Shown: in pieces, positions 37,005-48,265 of the stretch | Layout: every line of letters begins with the position of its first letter | How positions within the stretch are numbered: position 1 is the first letter of the stretch | Assembly: GCA_027924585.1 (NCBI GenBank) | Contig: BSBM01001385.1 | Coordinates: 310,001-374,000 of the forward strand | Direction: 5' to 3' | DNA length: 64,000 nucleotides | From: Larix kaempferi | Taxonomy: Eukaryota; Streptophyta; Pinopsida; Pinales; Pinaceae | Position numbers and translations under genes: made by a program | Notes under the pieces: model-generated | Databases searched by the model: none | Told to the model about the DNA's origin: nothing | The model's input: only the letters and a program-made list of their open reading frames with translations

Positions 37005-37034
37005 TTGATTATTATTATTATTTTATTCATAACA
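36962..37034 (-). repeat. (AT)n run plus inverted copy of the LTR start
   Basis: After about 40 bp of (AT)n, 'attattattattttattcat' and then AACA is the reverse complement of the element's own LTR start (TGTTATGAATAAAATAAT). It is followed by TCGCA, close to GCGCA before the left LTR. The insertion may therefore end at 37034 with an inverted LTR tip, and the AT run may be the expanded LTR-internal ATATATA stretch. Confidence 0.55.
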
Positions 37035-38390
37035 TCGCATCGCTTCATAAAGCCCTTCTAGGGTAAAATAGTAACATAAGTGTTTTGTCCCATAAGTTGT
37101 GTTTTGAAAATGAAGTGAGGAGATGTTATTTATATGATCTCACACTCACTTTTTAAATAAAACCAGGCCGACGTGCCTTTAAAATGTTAATTTGAAATTA
37201 TAATATGTCTACTTAAAATTATAACATAAAATAATATAAAATAACCAAATCTGTGGGTAACGTTGGGCATTTTCCCTAGAGTTTACCAAAAAATGACTAA
37301 AATAGCTAAAAATGAGCAAAATACTCCAAATGGAAAGTTGGAGTAGGGCGGGGACATCATGCCCCATCTAACCCCAACAGTGCTGATAATCCCTCAACAC
37401 CCCCCTAAAACAAACAGTACGTCCTGGTGGAGATGATGACGTCATTATTGGAAGAGGCCCAAGGAGAGAGGGCACTAGGCTGCGAAAGGACTAGGAGGGT
37501 GCTTGAGGAGACCAAGAAGAGAGGCAAGAGCCTCACAACTGAGAGAAATGTCACTGGATTAATGAAACAGGTGGGGGTCATGTGACCCAGTGACGCACCC
37601 CTAGGAGCCCCGGACACCAACCTTAGGGCTACAACCCCTTTAATGAGGCAGTAAAAAATGCTACTAAGCCATAATACTCCTAAGAGAAGGACGAAAGGCT
37701 CGGGCCATGACCACCACTGAAAAAATGCTGGATAACACCCCTCATGGTCCAAAAAAAAAATGATCCTCTTTCCTTGGGCACATATCTTAAGGTGCGCTTG
37801 TACTGGTACCACGTAACAACTGGAAAATTCTGCCCCTCAGAAGACAAACCTCACCTGCAAAGCTTCCCTGGAAAATTTCAGCAAAAACCTAGAAAAATCC
37901 ACTTCCCTGTTATTCTGCACGGTAGTATGGCCTGCTTCTGCTGAACAGTGTCACCTCTGCCTGATCTGGTACGGCTGCCCTATTGATTCCTGAACTGCTA
38001 CTTTCTCTCTCTCGGCCAAGGGACTGGAAATCAAAATGCCCTTCTTCTCTTCCACTTAATGCTTGAGTTTCTCTCTTGTGAGATGTGTGCCTTTTCCTCT
38101 CCCCTTAATTGCCTTTTATACTATTGGGATGAACCAAAACCCTAACTCCAATGGCTAAGATTAGATCTCACTCACTTGAGATCAATAGTTGAGTTTCACT
38201 TAATTACCTTAAATCACTAATGCCCAAAACTTACTCATTTCTCCAAATTAACCCCAATTAATTTAAAAAGACATCCACTTTACTAACTATCTTTAATAAA
38301 GTGAATTTCCAAAGTTCCTGAGAGGTATTAGTGACGATGTCCATAAGTAAGACGCTAACTCATGGAAATACCGGTCTGAGCTACAAACAT

Positions 38391-38494
38391 CAATGGATTC
38401 TATCAATGTTTTGTCCACAACTCAATGCCAACATGACTGTATTTTGGTCATAATGTGTTGCTTTTGAAATTGGCTATTTTCATCCCATTCAGTA
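38391..38494. repeat. Dispersed ~103-bp repeat, copy 2
   Basis: Direct-repeat partner of 32151-32253, about 6.2 kb away near the other end of the candidate giant LTR. Includes 'ccacaactcaatgccaac' and 'gtgttgcttttgaaattggc'. Confidence 0.6.
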
Positions 38495-38735
38495 AGACCA
38501 TTGATCCGTGTTACTGGATATGTCCACCTTGGGTGGTGGATACACGGATACCCGGATTTGGTACGGATCCAGATCCGGATTCGCCTAGGATCCCTCCAGG
38601 ATTCCGCTCCAATCAAAATTGCAAATGTTGATTTCATTATTCGAGGGTACCGTTGCTTTTGGAGCCTGCGGCTTTGGACGAAGCTCATGGACCCCATCAA
38701 TAATCTGATGAAGTCCATGGCGCGGTAACAAGTTG

Positions 38736-39297
38736 GAAGACAACGACAAGGTTAGCTCGAAAGCACTCGTCCGCTTGGTCTTAGGGCATTATACCCAGTC
38801 CTTCCATGTTAGAATATCATCTATCAGTGATAGCATGTGAGCACGGTCAAATCCAAACACATGACTAGATATTGTATTTCACTTGAACGGGAGAATTCGG
38901 GTGCAACTCTTACGATTTTACATTACTATGGGTATGATGATCAGTTTGGAGGCAGGTAACCAATAAATAGAACGGTGTCAAGCTACTAGGTCATTAGACG
39001 TCTTCATTGGTCATGTTACATATGCATTCTACTCATCTGTTGAGATTATGAAATGTTCTCACCCAGAAAAATGTATGGAGTATCATACTAGTACAACACG
39101 CCATGTCACCTGGTCTCTCCAATGCGTATATAATATGTGTATGCTTACAGTGGCCTCAAACCCCACGACTAGAATGATGAGCCGTAGGGCTAGACCCACG
39201 ATTTTGTTAAGATGTTGTTATATTAATCGTACTCATCTTAAAAAGTTATGAAGTAAAGGTAAGGGGTAGTGTTTTTAATAAGATTTTGTTTGTTGAC
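38736..39297. other. Unassigned sequence
   Basis: No gene, RNA or element end recognised. Short open frames such as 39048-39251 show no family motif. Confidence 0.35.
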
Positions 39298-39298
39298 A

Positions 39299-39470
39299 TA
39301 AAGTGACTTGTAAATAATATCAATTAACTTTATAAAGTGACTTCTAAATAATATCAATTAACATTATAAAGTGACTTATAAATAATATCAATTAACTTTA
39401 TAAAGTGACTTGTAAATAATATCAATTAACATTATAAAGTGACTTGTAAATAATATCATTTAACTTTTTT
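39299..39470. repeat. 34-bp tandem repeat, five copies
   Basis: AAGTGACTT recurs at 39301, 39335, 39369, 39403 and 39437, exactly 34 bp apart, each followed by 'aataatatcaattaac'. Alternate copies carry TTTATAAAG or ATTATAAAG, giving a 68-bp two-step order. A fragment of the same repeat (AATTAACTTTATAAA) reappears at about 41270, suggesting that sequence was inserted between them. Confidence 0.8.
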
Positions 39471-40160
39471 TTTTCACAGAAAAAAACCAACTTTATATTA
39501 GATTAAAGTTGTATACAGAAATACATCTTAACATCTGAGAAGTGAGGATCTCCTCTTCATAAACATAAAGCATACAAGCTGAATAGAAACAAAGGGCCAT
39601 AGCTCCATCCTCCAAAAAGACCATAACCGGAATGAGAAAGTACTTCAAAAATACATCAATCTAAGACACCCAAATAGCTAAAACCCTCAATCAAAAAAGA
39701 GAAAGGTAGTCGGCAAGAATAAGGCTGCCATCCATGAATTCCTCTATAAAAAACCTTCCGTCCATACTGCCTAGGGATTGCTTCGAGAGAGAATCCGCCA
39801 CCACATTTGCTTCCCGATAAATATGATTGAAGTAAACCCGGTCAAAAGTCAAAATCAGTCTTCTAATTTTAGCCATCCAATGCTCCAAGCTGAGAGAGTG
39901 TAAAGTGGCTCTTCCAAGCGCCAATCCACAATACATTGGGAGTCCCCAAACACCTGAAAAGAAGTAACGCCTCTGCTATTTGGAAACCACAATAAACCCC
40001 ACTGGGCTAAGAGTTCAGCTCTAGTGTTGGATCCTTGTCCAGCCATAAAAACCAGGTGAAAGTCGTGACCAGAGCTCAACTTTAGCACACAGCTAGCAGT
40101 GCATCGACTATCCTTTTCCGCCCCATCAAAAAATTGTAGAATTTTCTGCACTTTATTGAC
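39467..40160 (-). mobile_element. 5'-truncated LINE, RNase H end
   Basis: Poly(T) at 39467-39476 is the poly(A) tail of a minus-strand LINE. Upstream of it two overlapping frames encode an RNase H domain of the RVT_3 type found at the C terminus of plant L1-like LINEs. One (39855-40151) has FFDGAEKDSR, SNTRAELLAQ and FGDSQCIVDW; the other (39691-39936) has YREANVVADSLSKQSL. Catalytic D, E, D and D positions are all visible, but a frameshift between 39855 and 39936 separates them, so it is dead. Reverse transcriptase and endonuclease parts are absent. Confidence 0.7.
39691..40151 (-). pseudogene. RNase H domain of LINE ORF2, frameshifted
   Basis: The first part (FDGA, RAELLAQWGLLWF, FGDSQC) and the last part (HIYREANVVADSLSK) are in different frames overlapping at 39855-39936. 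The order matches the RNase H fold of plant LINE ORF2 proteins, which removes template RNA during target-primed reverse transcription. Confidence 0.7.
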
Positions 40161-41268
40161 TGCTGGTTTGTGTTAACAATTTGTGGTTTTCACCTACAGC
40201 CGGTTATGCATAGGCTGTAGGTTACTTATAAAAATTTTCTGTAACAATCAAACACACAATAGAATGCTACTAACAGGCTGAAAACACATTTTAAAAGATT
40301 CACACATGAAAAATAGACTCAGAGATTTTTGGCCAAATCGAGCCTTGGAAAAACCCCCACGGGGAAAACCAGTTAGAGAGAGAGAGAGAGTTTTATTTCA
40401 ACAGCAGAATATTCCAGTACAAATATTACAGTCAAAATGTACTTATCTGACCACCCACAGACACCCAGATTTCAGCCTCGATTTCTGTGCCTCACGGTCT
40501 CGAAATCTGTGCCACAACTTCACGAATCTTGTACACAACTCTGCCTCGATTTTTGTGCATTAACAACACCTCGAAAATTGTGCCAAAATTTCTAGAAAAC
40601 AGTGCAGCAAACCACCTCGAAAACTGTGCAGAAAAACTGTCTCGAAATCTGTGCAGAAAGGTACAGTCCGTACGACTGTACGGACCTCGATTTCTGTGCC
40701 CAAAAAATCCGTACACATCGAAACTGTGCAGCAATAAACAGCCGTACCTCTGTCTCGAAATTCGTGCCAGCAGTTAATGCAGTCCGTACACCTCGATTTC
40801 TGTGCAGTAATAAAAGAAGGCTGTCTCGATATTCATGCCCACCAAAAATCTCTCAGCAAGCTTCTTCGAAAATCGTGCCCTTCCTCTTCTCCATCTCTCT
40901 CTTGTTTTCTCACTTCAATCAGCAAAAGTGAATAGGGTTTTGCCTCCCTCATGCTTTTTGTCTAATCCCTAAATGGGTTCTAATCCAATGGTGAGCAAAT
41001 GATCAAATCCAATGGTCACGATTGAATGAGAGCAAAAATATCACTTTATTTAATTCATTTTATAAAGTCTCATTAAAGTGTTTTTAATGTGAGGGTCACT
41101 TTTCCCCCTTCTAAGTAACTTAGGCAAGTAGTCACTAGGGGAACACTTCCCTAGGTACAAAACTAACAAAAATCCCATAAGACAGCTGTAAGCGCTTTCG
41201 GAGAAAGAAATCTGTCTTGAGACCTTCGCACAATCCTTTTTTTTGTGTTCCAAATTGAAGGCAGCACA
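40161..41268. repeat. Unassigned repeat with twelve CTCGAAAnnTGTGC motifs
   Basis: From 40476 to 40880 a 13-16-bp motif, CTCGAAATCTGTGC or CTCGATTTCTGTGC, occurs about 12 times at irregular 20-70-bp spacing, interspersed with 'gtccgtac' motifs and a GTACAGTCCGTAC / GTACGACTGTAC palindrome near 40662-40685. The right half ('agggttttgcctccctcatg', 'aatccaatggtcacgattg') resembles the middle of the giant LTRs. Ends are not identified. Apparent open frames are by-products of the motif repetition. Confidence 0.5.
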
Positions 41269-41607
41269 ATTAACTTTATAAATAAGTAACAACAAGCCAT
41301 ATAAATGGTTATATCATAAATTATTGGAATTATAATATAGATACCAACTTTATATTTTTTTATTTAGATTAGTTATTATTTATAAACATTAACCATCATT
41401 TATTTATTTTATAATATATATATATATATATATTATTGAGGTTTTATTTTTAAAATTTTATAAAAATATTTTTAGATTATTTGTACGATCTTGGCTTTTC
41501 AAAAACTTGCCAGATCCGTATCTGTATCTGAATCCTGGTAACTTAGCCATTAATGCTTCTTAAGCTGCAGTTACTTTTCAACATATTTTCACACTTTTTT
41601 GGCAGCC

Positions 41608-41899
41608 ACTCATTTTAGGTTGACACTTTACATTGACTTGAGTCATTTTGGCATTTTATGTAGAAAATTCTCGACTGTCACTTGCAGTTTTTGACATTAT
41701 TCTGTCTTTAGATTGATGTGTAAATAAATTATTATAGCAGTTAGATGCCCATTACTCATTTTAGGTTGACACTTTACATTGACTTGAGTCATTTTGGCAT
41801 TTTCTATAGAAAATTCTCGACTGTCACTTGCAGTTTTTGACATTATTCTGTCTTTAGATTGATGTGTAAATAAATTATTATAGCAGTTAGATGCCCATT
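41608..41899. repeat. 146-bp tandem duplication
   Basis: 'actcattttaggttgacac' begins at 41608 and again at 41754. The two units are nearly identical (ATGTAG versus CTATAG in the middle). Non-coding. Confidence 0.75.
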
Positions 41900-41901
41900 A
41901 C

Positions 41902-42492
41902 TAGATGGAGTAGTCTAAGGCCAATTGCTAGATTTATCTCTTCGGTCTCATATTTGAGGAAAGCTCCTGGTGGTAGCGCTTGGGTTCCCACCAGGTTATC
42001 CAGCCTGGTCCACTGAGTTCCAACCATTGCCTAGAGGACATTCATAAATTCTGCACTGGTACCTTCATGGTGATTAACGAGAAGAGCAATAGCTCCACTT
42101 TTACTTCTGGTTCAGAGTAATGGTTCTCTTCTATGCCCCCTCTGTTACACATTGAAGTAGCTACCTTTAGTCCTTTTCAGTGTTTACTTCTGGGTTTACT
42201 TGTTGGTACTCTATTTTTATTTCTGTTTCTTTGTGCCTAGGAGTTGCATTTGGCTGTCTCACATTGCTATTGTGACGACTTATACTTTCTACTCCCATTG
42301 ACCTATTTTGGTCACTTGTGGACATTAATAATGTCTTTTTCCTTTTCTTTCTCTTACTCTGGTACATGCCTTTATATCTCTCTCTCATTAGTTATGCTTT
42401 CATATCTCTCATTAGTTCAAAATTACTGAACCAAATACTTCATTTCATTCAATGGAACTTTCTAGTCCTAGTGACCTATTTTGGTCACTTGT
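41902..42492. other. Older dispersed repeat hosting the chromovirus
   Basis: Contains two copies of 'acctattttggtcacttgt' (about 42302 and 42474). One is followed by GGACATTAATA and gives the empty-site sequence for the Ty3/gypsy insertion; a related copy is near 25655. The continuation of the second lies after the element at 62853 (TGACATTAATA). No gene seen. Confidence 0.6.
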
Positions 42493-45400
42493 TGTAATAT
42501 GCCAACGGATAGTTCTGTCTGTTTATGGAGTTTTTGTTGCTTGCTAGTAGTCTTTATGGCTCAATACTTGAAGCAAACATGAATGCATGTACTGAACTAT
42601 GTTTGCATGAGCATGCATGGGTTTTCCAACCCCTAAATAACCCAGATAATAAAAAATGCTATAAAATAGGGATAGAAAAGATGCATGTACGTACCATCAA
42701 ATGAAGTAGTGGATATACGTCAATATGAGACCAGCATGCAAAAATTGTGCCAAGGATCGGACGAGATATTAGAAGATCTCACTCCACTAATGCGCCCTCG
42801 TGGTAAATGTGCCCTCCTCAGAGGAAGAAGTGGATAATAACTGCTCCAATGATGCTAGAATGCTTCCAGAAGCTGCTACTAGGGTTATATTGACCCTCTT
42901 ATCAATATGGAGTAAGCATGCAGGCCATGCATGAAGTCTGAGACCTAACGCGAACTGCCTCCTTAAGGAAAGTCGCCCATGTAGGAGAAGGCATCCTCTG
43001 AATAATGATGATGTTGATAACTAGCTCCTGGATCCAAATAGGAATTCCGTTTTCCAGGATTAGGGTAATAGTGGTGCTCTCGGAAGGATGAAGCCAACAT
43101 GCTGACAAAAGGATCATTGTGTGATGAGATATGAAGATAGCTCACTTGTGCAATTCGCCCATGCAAGGATAGTGAGTTCCCTTGATTCGTATATAGCTTG
43201 AACCCTGTAGAATGCTAAAGAATGATACTTGATGATAGTAGTAATGTTGAATCTGGATAATCCAACCTTTATAGTGACTAGGGAAGATAGATTTCGTTGC
43301 TGAAATACACTGAATGGTTGAGTGGTGTGCCCTCAACCCTAAACTGGTTCTCTGAGCTCTGTTATCAAACAAGCTCTAGCTGTTGAAGTAAGGTGTCCCA
43401 GCAGGGATGGTAGAGGGTGGACAGCTAGGAAGGTGTAACCAGCAATGGCCAAGTCCTTCGCTCAATGAACGGAAGTCACACCGGACAAGGTTATTGTCAC
43501 TTTAGACGAGGCACTTAGCCAAGTCAAGGAGGAGACCCTGCTCAACTAGTGATGGTTGAGAGACAAAAATACACCCAAATCCCAAAAGAATAAGAGAAGA
43601 AAACAAGGGATGAGTGTAGGTGAGCTCCTAAGTCTAAATTCAACCAACTGATGGACACAAGTAGTGAAATAATGGTGATGTAATAAGTGACAAGCAACCA
43701 AGTATGATTAGAAAATAAGATTAGCTTAGTGATTGTATGGCTGAAATAGTCTAGGGAGTTACCATAAAATGGAAGTGAAGTGCTGAAGTAAAACTGCCCA
43801 AGGAGATGGTTAAATAGTGAGTCAAATGGACCTAGGGTAGCAAGAAATTAATGTTTATAATCACTTCCAATAAACGATACTTGTTTACTTAAGATAAAAT
43901 GGCGTTTTCAATCCAAATCTAAAGTACCCAGAACCCAAAAACATACCCAACAACGTGTTTGACCAGTTTGCCCAAGTGGGGCAAAATAAAAAATTGACTA
44001 GTGCCTGGTTAAGTGGGTAAATGGAGTCGAAACTAAGTGAAACTTGAGATATAGGCTTTTGATAACGTTTCATAAGCGGGTTTACAAGCAAAATAAATTC
44101 TAACGGTGGATTTTAAAGATTTTAATTTTTAGGGTTTTAACTGAAGTTACTCTCTTCAGCTATCTAGAAATTGAAATGCAAGAGAATGAGATGGAACACC
44201 TACTTGGTACCAGCTGATATCTTTTATTTTGATGAGGTTGTACGTCCCGAAGATCAAATAGAGTCGATTGAAGAAGTCCCCGGATGAAATCGATTTGCCC
44301 TCTCCCCACCAACTCGTCCTCCTTGCCTGCCAACACCAATGGACATAGATCAAATTAGTATTGACAAAGAAGTGAAATCTACAGCAATACAAATAAAAGA
44401 TGAGAGAAAATGCTTGGCTGAAATGGCAAAAACACTTCCCTTTTGTTACCAATCCGGAGAGTGGAGCAGCAGTGGCAGCCAAATGGTGCGCCCTCCTCCA
44501 AGACTTTTGTGCTTGCTGCAAACAATGGTGAGAAATACAATGCTGGAAACATTCACAATCTACTCTAGTGCATCAAGATAGTATGGCAATCAACAATCTC
44601 AAAAGAATGTCACACAAGAGCCAAGTAAGAAGCTCCAAGTCGTTTTCTCTTCTATTCCAAGTCCAAAATGCCAGGAGAGACAATACAATGGGTGAGTGCC
44701 TTCTCTTATAGAGAAAGGCCACTCGCAAAAACATATTCCCTCCAAAATGGAGGGCTGGAATCAATCCCCCATCAACTAAATCGAATGGTGGAGAGTGAGC
44801 CAAGAGGGGGTGCAAATTGCCCAAGTGTAGCGCACAAGTGGAGAGGGGGTCCCCTTGTGGGGCCCATACAACACATAAGACACAAGCTAGGGGGTGTCTA
44901 TAACATGTTTTATCCCCCTTGGCTAATACATGAAGGTCCCACCACAAAATACATCAAAATCAAAATGTGCTAAGTGAGGAAAAACGCCCCTAATGGGCAA
45001 ATTCGACCTCCCCAAGTGAGCTGGTCCAATGGAGGGTCCCACCAACAAAGATTATGTCCAAACATTACCAAATTACCTTACAAGTCACCCCTATATTAGC
45101 CAGCCTTTGATTTTTGCCATTTCCATAGTTGCCTTTGCCAATTTTTTGGATTTTTCCTTTAATTAACTGCTGGTTTTTATTGCTGAAGCTGTAAATTGGG
45201 CTTTTGAACCACTTCTAGTGCCCGGATTGTCGAACCCTCTGTTGCAATGCGATCGTGGACCCCAAAAATAGTAGATATGGTCACTTGAACGACCACGATC
45301 CATCATTTAAGCACTGTTTGCCCAAAATCCACTATTTTTAATTAAAACAGGTCATTAATGACCCATAATAATTAAAAAATCTCATCGCTGCCTCAACATT

Positions 45401-47610
45401 ATCAAATTCTGATGCTTGGAGGTTCATATGGGACCCCAATAGAATACAAGTTACCAAAATCAAAATCTCGATCGCAATATTTTTTTCGGGCCCATTTTTG
45501 GCCTGGTCAACCTAGTTAGACCAAATAAAATCTGGTCAACATGGTGCTGGCTGGATACCTGTATGCAATATGAAGCGATAGGCTTCCTTATACATGTTAG
45601 TACATTACTAAACAATAAAATATCAATATGGTGATAAAAATATACAATATCTCAAAAACATGAGGCCCATGGTGAGGTGGGCCCACCACATCCAAAAGAC
45701 TCATCTCCTATGCACAACCTATGGACTTGACCACCTAGCTGACTTTGGGTGATGTGGAGTACAAGGTGAAGGATGAGGGATGACAAGGACAAAGATCATG
45801 TGACCCTTTGGATAACTCGGGAAAGCGGGGTCCATTGAGATAAGCATACCATGATACAACACGGGAAGGGCGGTGCCTCACAAATGGGTATAGTGCAGGG
45901 AAACCGCCACTGGTCATCTAAAAAGTACCTCACAACTCACATCTGTGCCCGAAGACTCCGTGAGGTTCTTTTCTAGAGCTGCCAAATTGGGTGTCCGGCA
46001 AACCGTAACTTGAGACTCTAGGGGACAATCTTGAGCTTGTCCCTTGCTCCCTCTCACCTCCTTGCCCCACAGGACTAGGTGAGGAAATAACCACTACAAA
46101 TGCTGACATGTACGGTTGACCTGTGTCCATGTGTGTTTACAAACACATTGCATGGATTTTACAATGAATTTCATACTTAGCCTTTTTGGCTAGATTTTAC
46201 ATTTACATTAGCCTTCTTGGCTTGCTTTACATTTCTTCATTTCTTCATTTTACATCAAAACCCTTTTGGGCTACATACATATCTCAATAGATATAATCAA
46301 GGTGTTCATACTGCAAAGTAATGGGGGTGAGCAATACATGCTTCGATGACCAATGGGGAACACCCGGTGAGGCTACACACTCCTATACTGCATTGCAACA
46401 TCGGGGGCAACCGACAGGAGCAAATCCCAGGTTTGAGAGTGCATCTCACACACTAAAGAGCCGAGGCACAAAAGACAGGGAATCATGGCATACTCAAAGA
46501 TCAGCGGGGAAGGGGATCCTCAATGTCACAAATCAGAATCCAAGTCGGGAAAGATCAGTCATGAATGAGTCAGATGGGTGGAGGAGGTGGAGGTGGATCC
46601 AAAGTTAGCTACCAAAGGGGACTAGGTGACCAAGTCTATACAAATAGTGGGAATGTGATCCGGTGTGCATAAACAGGAGCCTACTGAAGGGGTGGCTGAC
46701 ATCACCAAGGGCCAACACAACATAATAGCAGCTGGATCACCACATCAACATAATATGTAAAGTCAGTGTACTATCATGTATAAAAAAGTCTAATCAGCAA
46801 CATAAGCAATAAATATAAAATGCTATACCTGCTGCACCATATACCTGCTGCTGCAGCTGACTCTGAAACTGGATCTCAACTGAATCCGGACAATAAGTAG
46901 TCAACTAGCAATACTCTGTGACACTCTATCAAAAATATGGCTAGGCAACTGTCTCAATGGGCTTATGCAGAGCCTGGCAAAGAAGGGTGCCTCTGTAGGC
47001 AATAATGTATACATGTCTGGACAATACAATAAGTCATCTGTCCCCACTGATAAATCTGCTCGGGGTAGTCTGAACAAAACTGTGTGCCTCCTCTGAAGGC
47101 ATTCGATCTCTGATCTAGAAAAAAAAGTACTGTGTGGTCCTCGGCCATAAAGTCTGATGGTAGCTCCAGCTAGCATAGATGTGATAACAAGCTCTCCAAG
47201 TCGACTTCTCAAATCAATAATCAGATAAGCAGATCTTACTCACTCACTTTACCTTTCTTTTATAACTTTCACATGGTCTGACCTGACTTTTGCATGACTA
47301 TGTCACTTTTCTCTTCTAATTTCCAGCTGACTCGCATGCAGTGCTTTTCATGTGTATGAAAGCTCAATAAAGGTGTTTCAGTGCACGCAATATGAAATTT
47401 GGCTCGCATGCCATGCATGTAGGGGGCGCCTAGTTCCTACAGCCATCCTTTACCTACTGATGATCTAATAACCATAATTAAGATCTTCTTATGGTGTAAA
47501 TGGCATCAATCCTCACTCAATTCCCTGAATGTCGGTACCCGTTCGACCCTATGGGAATTAGATAGGTTAGCGGGATGGTCCTCTATGCTTAAGCAAAAGC
47601 GGACATTACA
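42493..47610 (-). repeat. 3' LTR of chromovirus, split by a solo LTR
   Basis: Parts 42493-43359 and 47195-47610 align with 61567-62847. The plus-strand right end GGACATTACA abuts the polypurine tract (GTCCTCCCCGATCG on plus, 47611-47624). Confidence 0.85.
43360..47189. mobile_element. Giant solo LTR, third subfamily (3830 bp)
   Basis: Starts TGTTATCAAAC and ends GATGTGATAACA, flanked by AGCTC at 43355-43359 and 47190-47194. The uninterrupted site is visible in the sister LTR near 62425. Related to the 4496-bp family: same TGTTATCA/TGATAACA ends, 'gtgtgtttacaaacacattg' near 46130 (as near 6090 in copy 1), 'gccgag(a/g)cacaa', and 'tatacctgctg' near its right end. Conserved box ACTAGTGCC...TGGAGTCGAAA at 43998-44031. 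No coding capacity. Confidence 0.83.
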
Positions 47611-47625
47611 GTCCTCCCCGATCGA

Positions 47626-47647
47626 AATTGCTTGTCCTCAAGCAATT
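47626..47647 (-). other. Pre-PPT hairpin of chromovirus, AGGA loop
   Basis: AATTGCTTG and CAAGCAATT form a 9-bp stem around a TCCT loop on plus (AGGA on the element strand), between the polyprotein stop (47669) and the polypurine tract. Same loop and place as in the small LTR elements, with a different stem. Confidence 0.7.
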
Positions 47648-47668
47648 GTAAGCTGGGTGCTGTAATAC

Positions 47669-48256
47669 CTATTCTCCTTCCCTAGTGGCCTCTTCTATAG
47701 ACAATTCTTTCCATTGATCCAAGTACTCTCGTATGATGTTGTTCCTTAGTTTTCTTTCAAAAAAGAAAACTTCCAGGATTTGTTCTGGAACCAATATCAG
47801 TTGCCCCTCGTCATCAAGGGGGGGTAGTTCTGATGAAGTAACAATCTGTTGACCTACTGCTTTCTTGAGGTTAGACACATGGAACACGTTATGAATCTTG
47901 CTTTCCTTTGGTAATTCGAGCTCATATTCTACCTCTCCCACTTTCCATATTATCTTGTAAGGACCATAAAAGCGAGGCTTAAGTTTCTCTGCTCCTTTCT
48001 TTTTATGGGACGATTGTCTGTAAGGTTGTAGACGTAAATATACCAAATCCCCTACCTCAAAACTGCGCTCGATCCTGTGTCTATCTGCATATACGTTTTG
48101 CTGATTTTGGGCAACCTGTACGTTTTCTTTGAGTATCTTGAGAATATCTTGACTTTCCTGAAAGCACTCCTTGGCTTTAGGAGCCCTGCTGTCACCAAAT
48201 ATCAAATCTGCAAAAGATAAGGCATCATAACTGTACAATGCTTTAAAAGGAGTCAT
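47669..48256 (-). pseudogene. Integrase C-terminus with GPY/F and chromodomain
   Basis: 195-residue open frame, the longest intact part of the polyprotein. Residues 1-60 are the end of the integrase core region (MTPFKALYSY). Then FEVGDLVYLRLQPYR and RFYGPYKIIWKVGEVEYELELP (the GPY/F module, about residues 70-115), IHNVFHVSNLKKAVGQ, and a C-terminal chromodomain (VPEQILEVFFFERKLRNNI and EYLDQWKELSIEEATREGE, about 155-195). In chromoviruses this domain directs integration to heterochromatin. Aromatic positions look mostly kept. Upstream frames are broken. Confidence 0.85.
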
Positions 48257-48265
48257 ACCGATGGT

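Larger units (their letters stand above)
31912..38730. mobile_element. Candidate giant solo LTR interrupted by a small LTR element
   Basis: Candidate ends TGTCCTAG and GCGGTAACA are flanked by AGTTG at 31907-31911 and 38731-38735. Subtracting the nested element (34487-37034) leaves about 4.27 kb, the size of the other giant LTRs. The inner part has the same style: 'agggttttaatgg' near 34070 and 'aaccctaactccaatggc' near 38140, like 'aaaccctaaccac' in copy 1. I did not find the ACCAGTGCC box, and the left end is less typical, so the boundaries are tentative. Confidence 0.4.

Noticed and set aside
47669-48256. Possibility of a host gene derived from integrase/chromodomain
   Set aside because: It sits in the correct order within a degraded chromovirus with LTRs, PPT and hairpin, so it is simply its best-kept domain.
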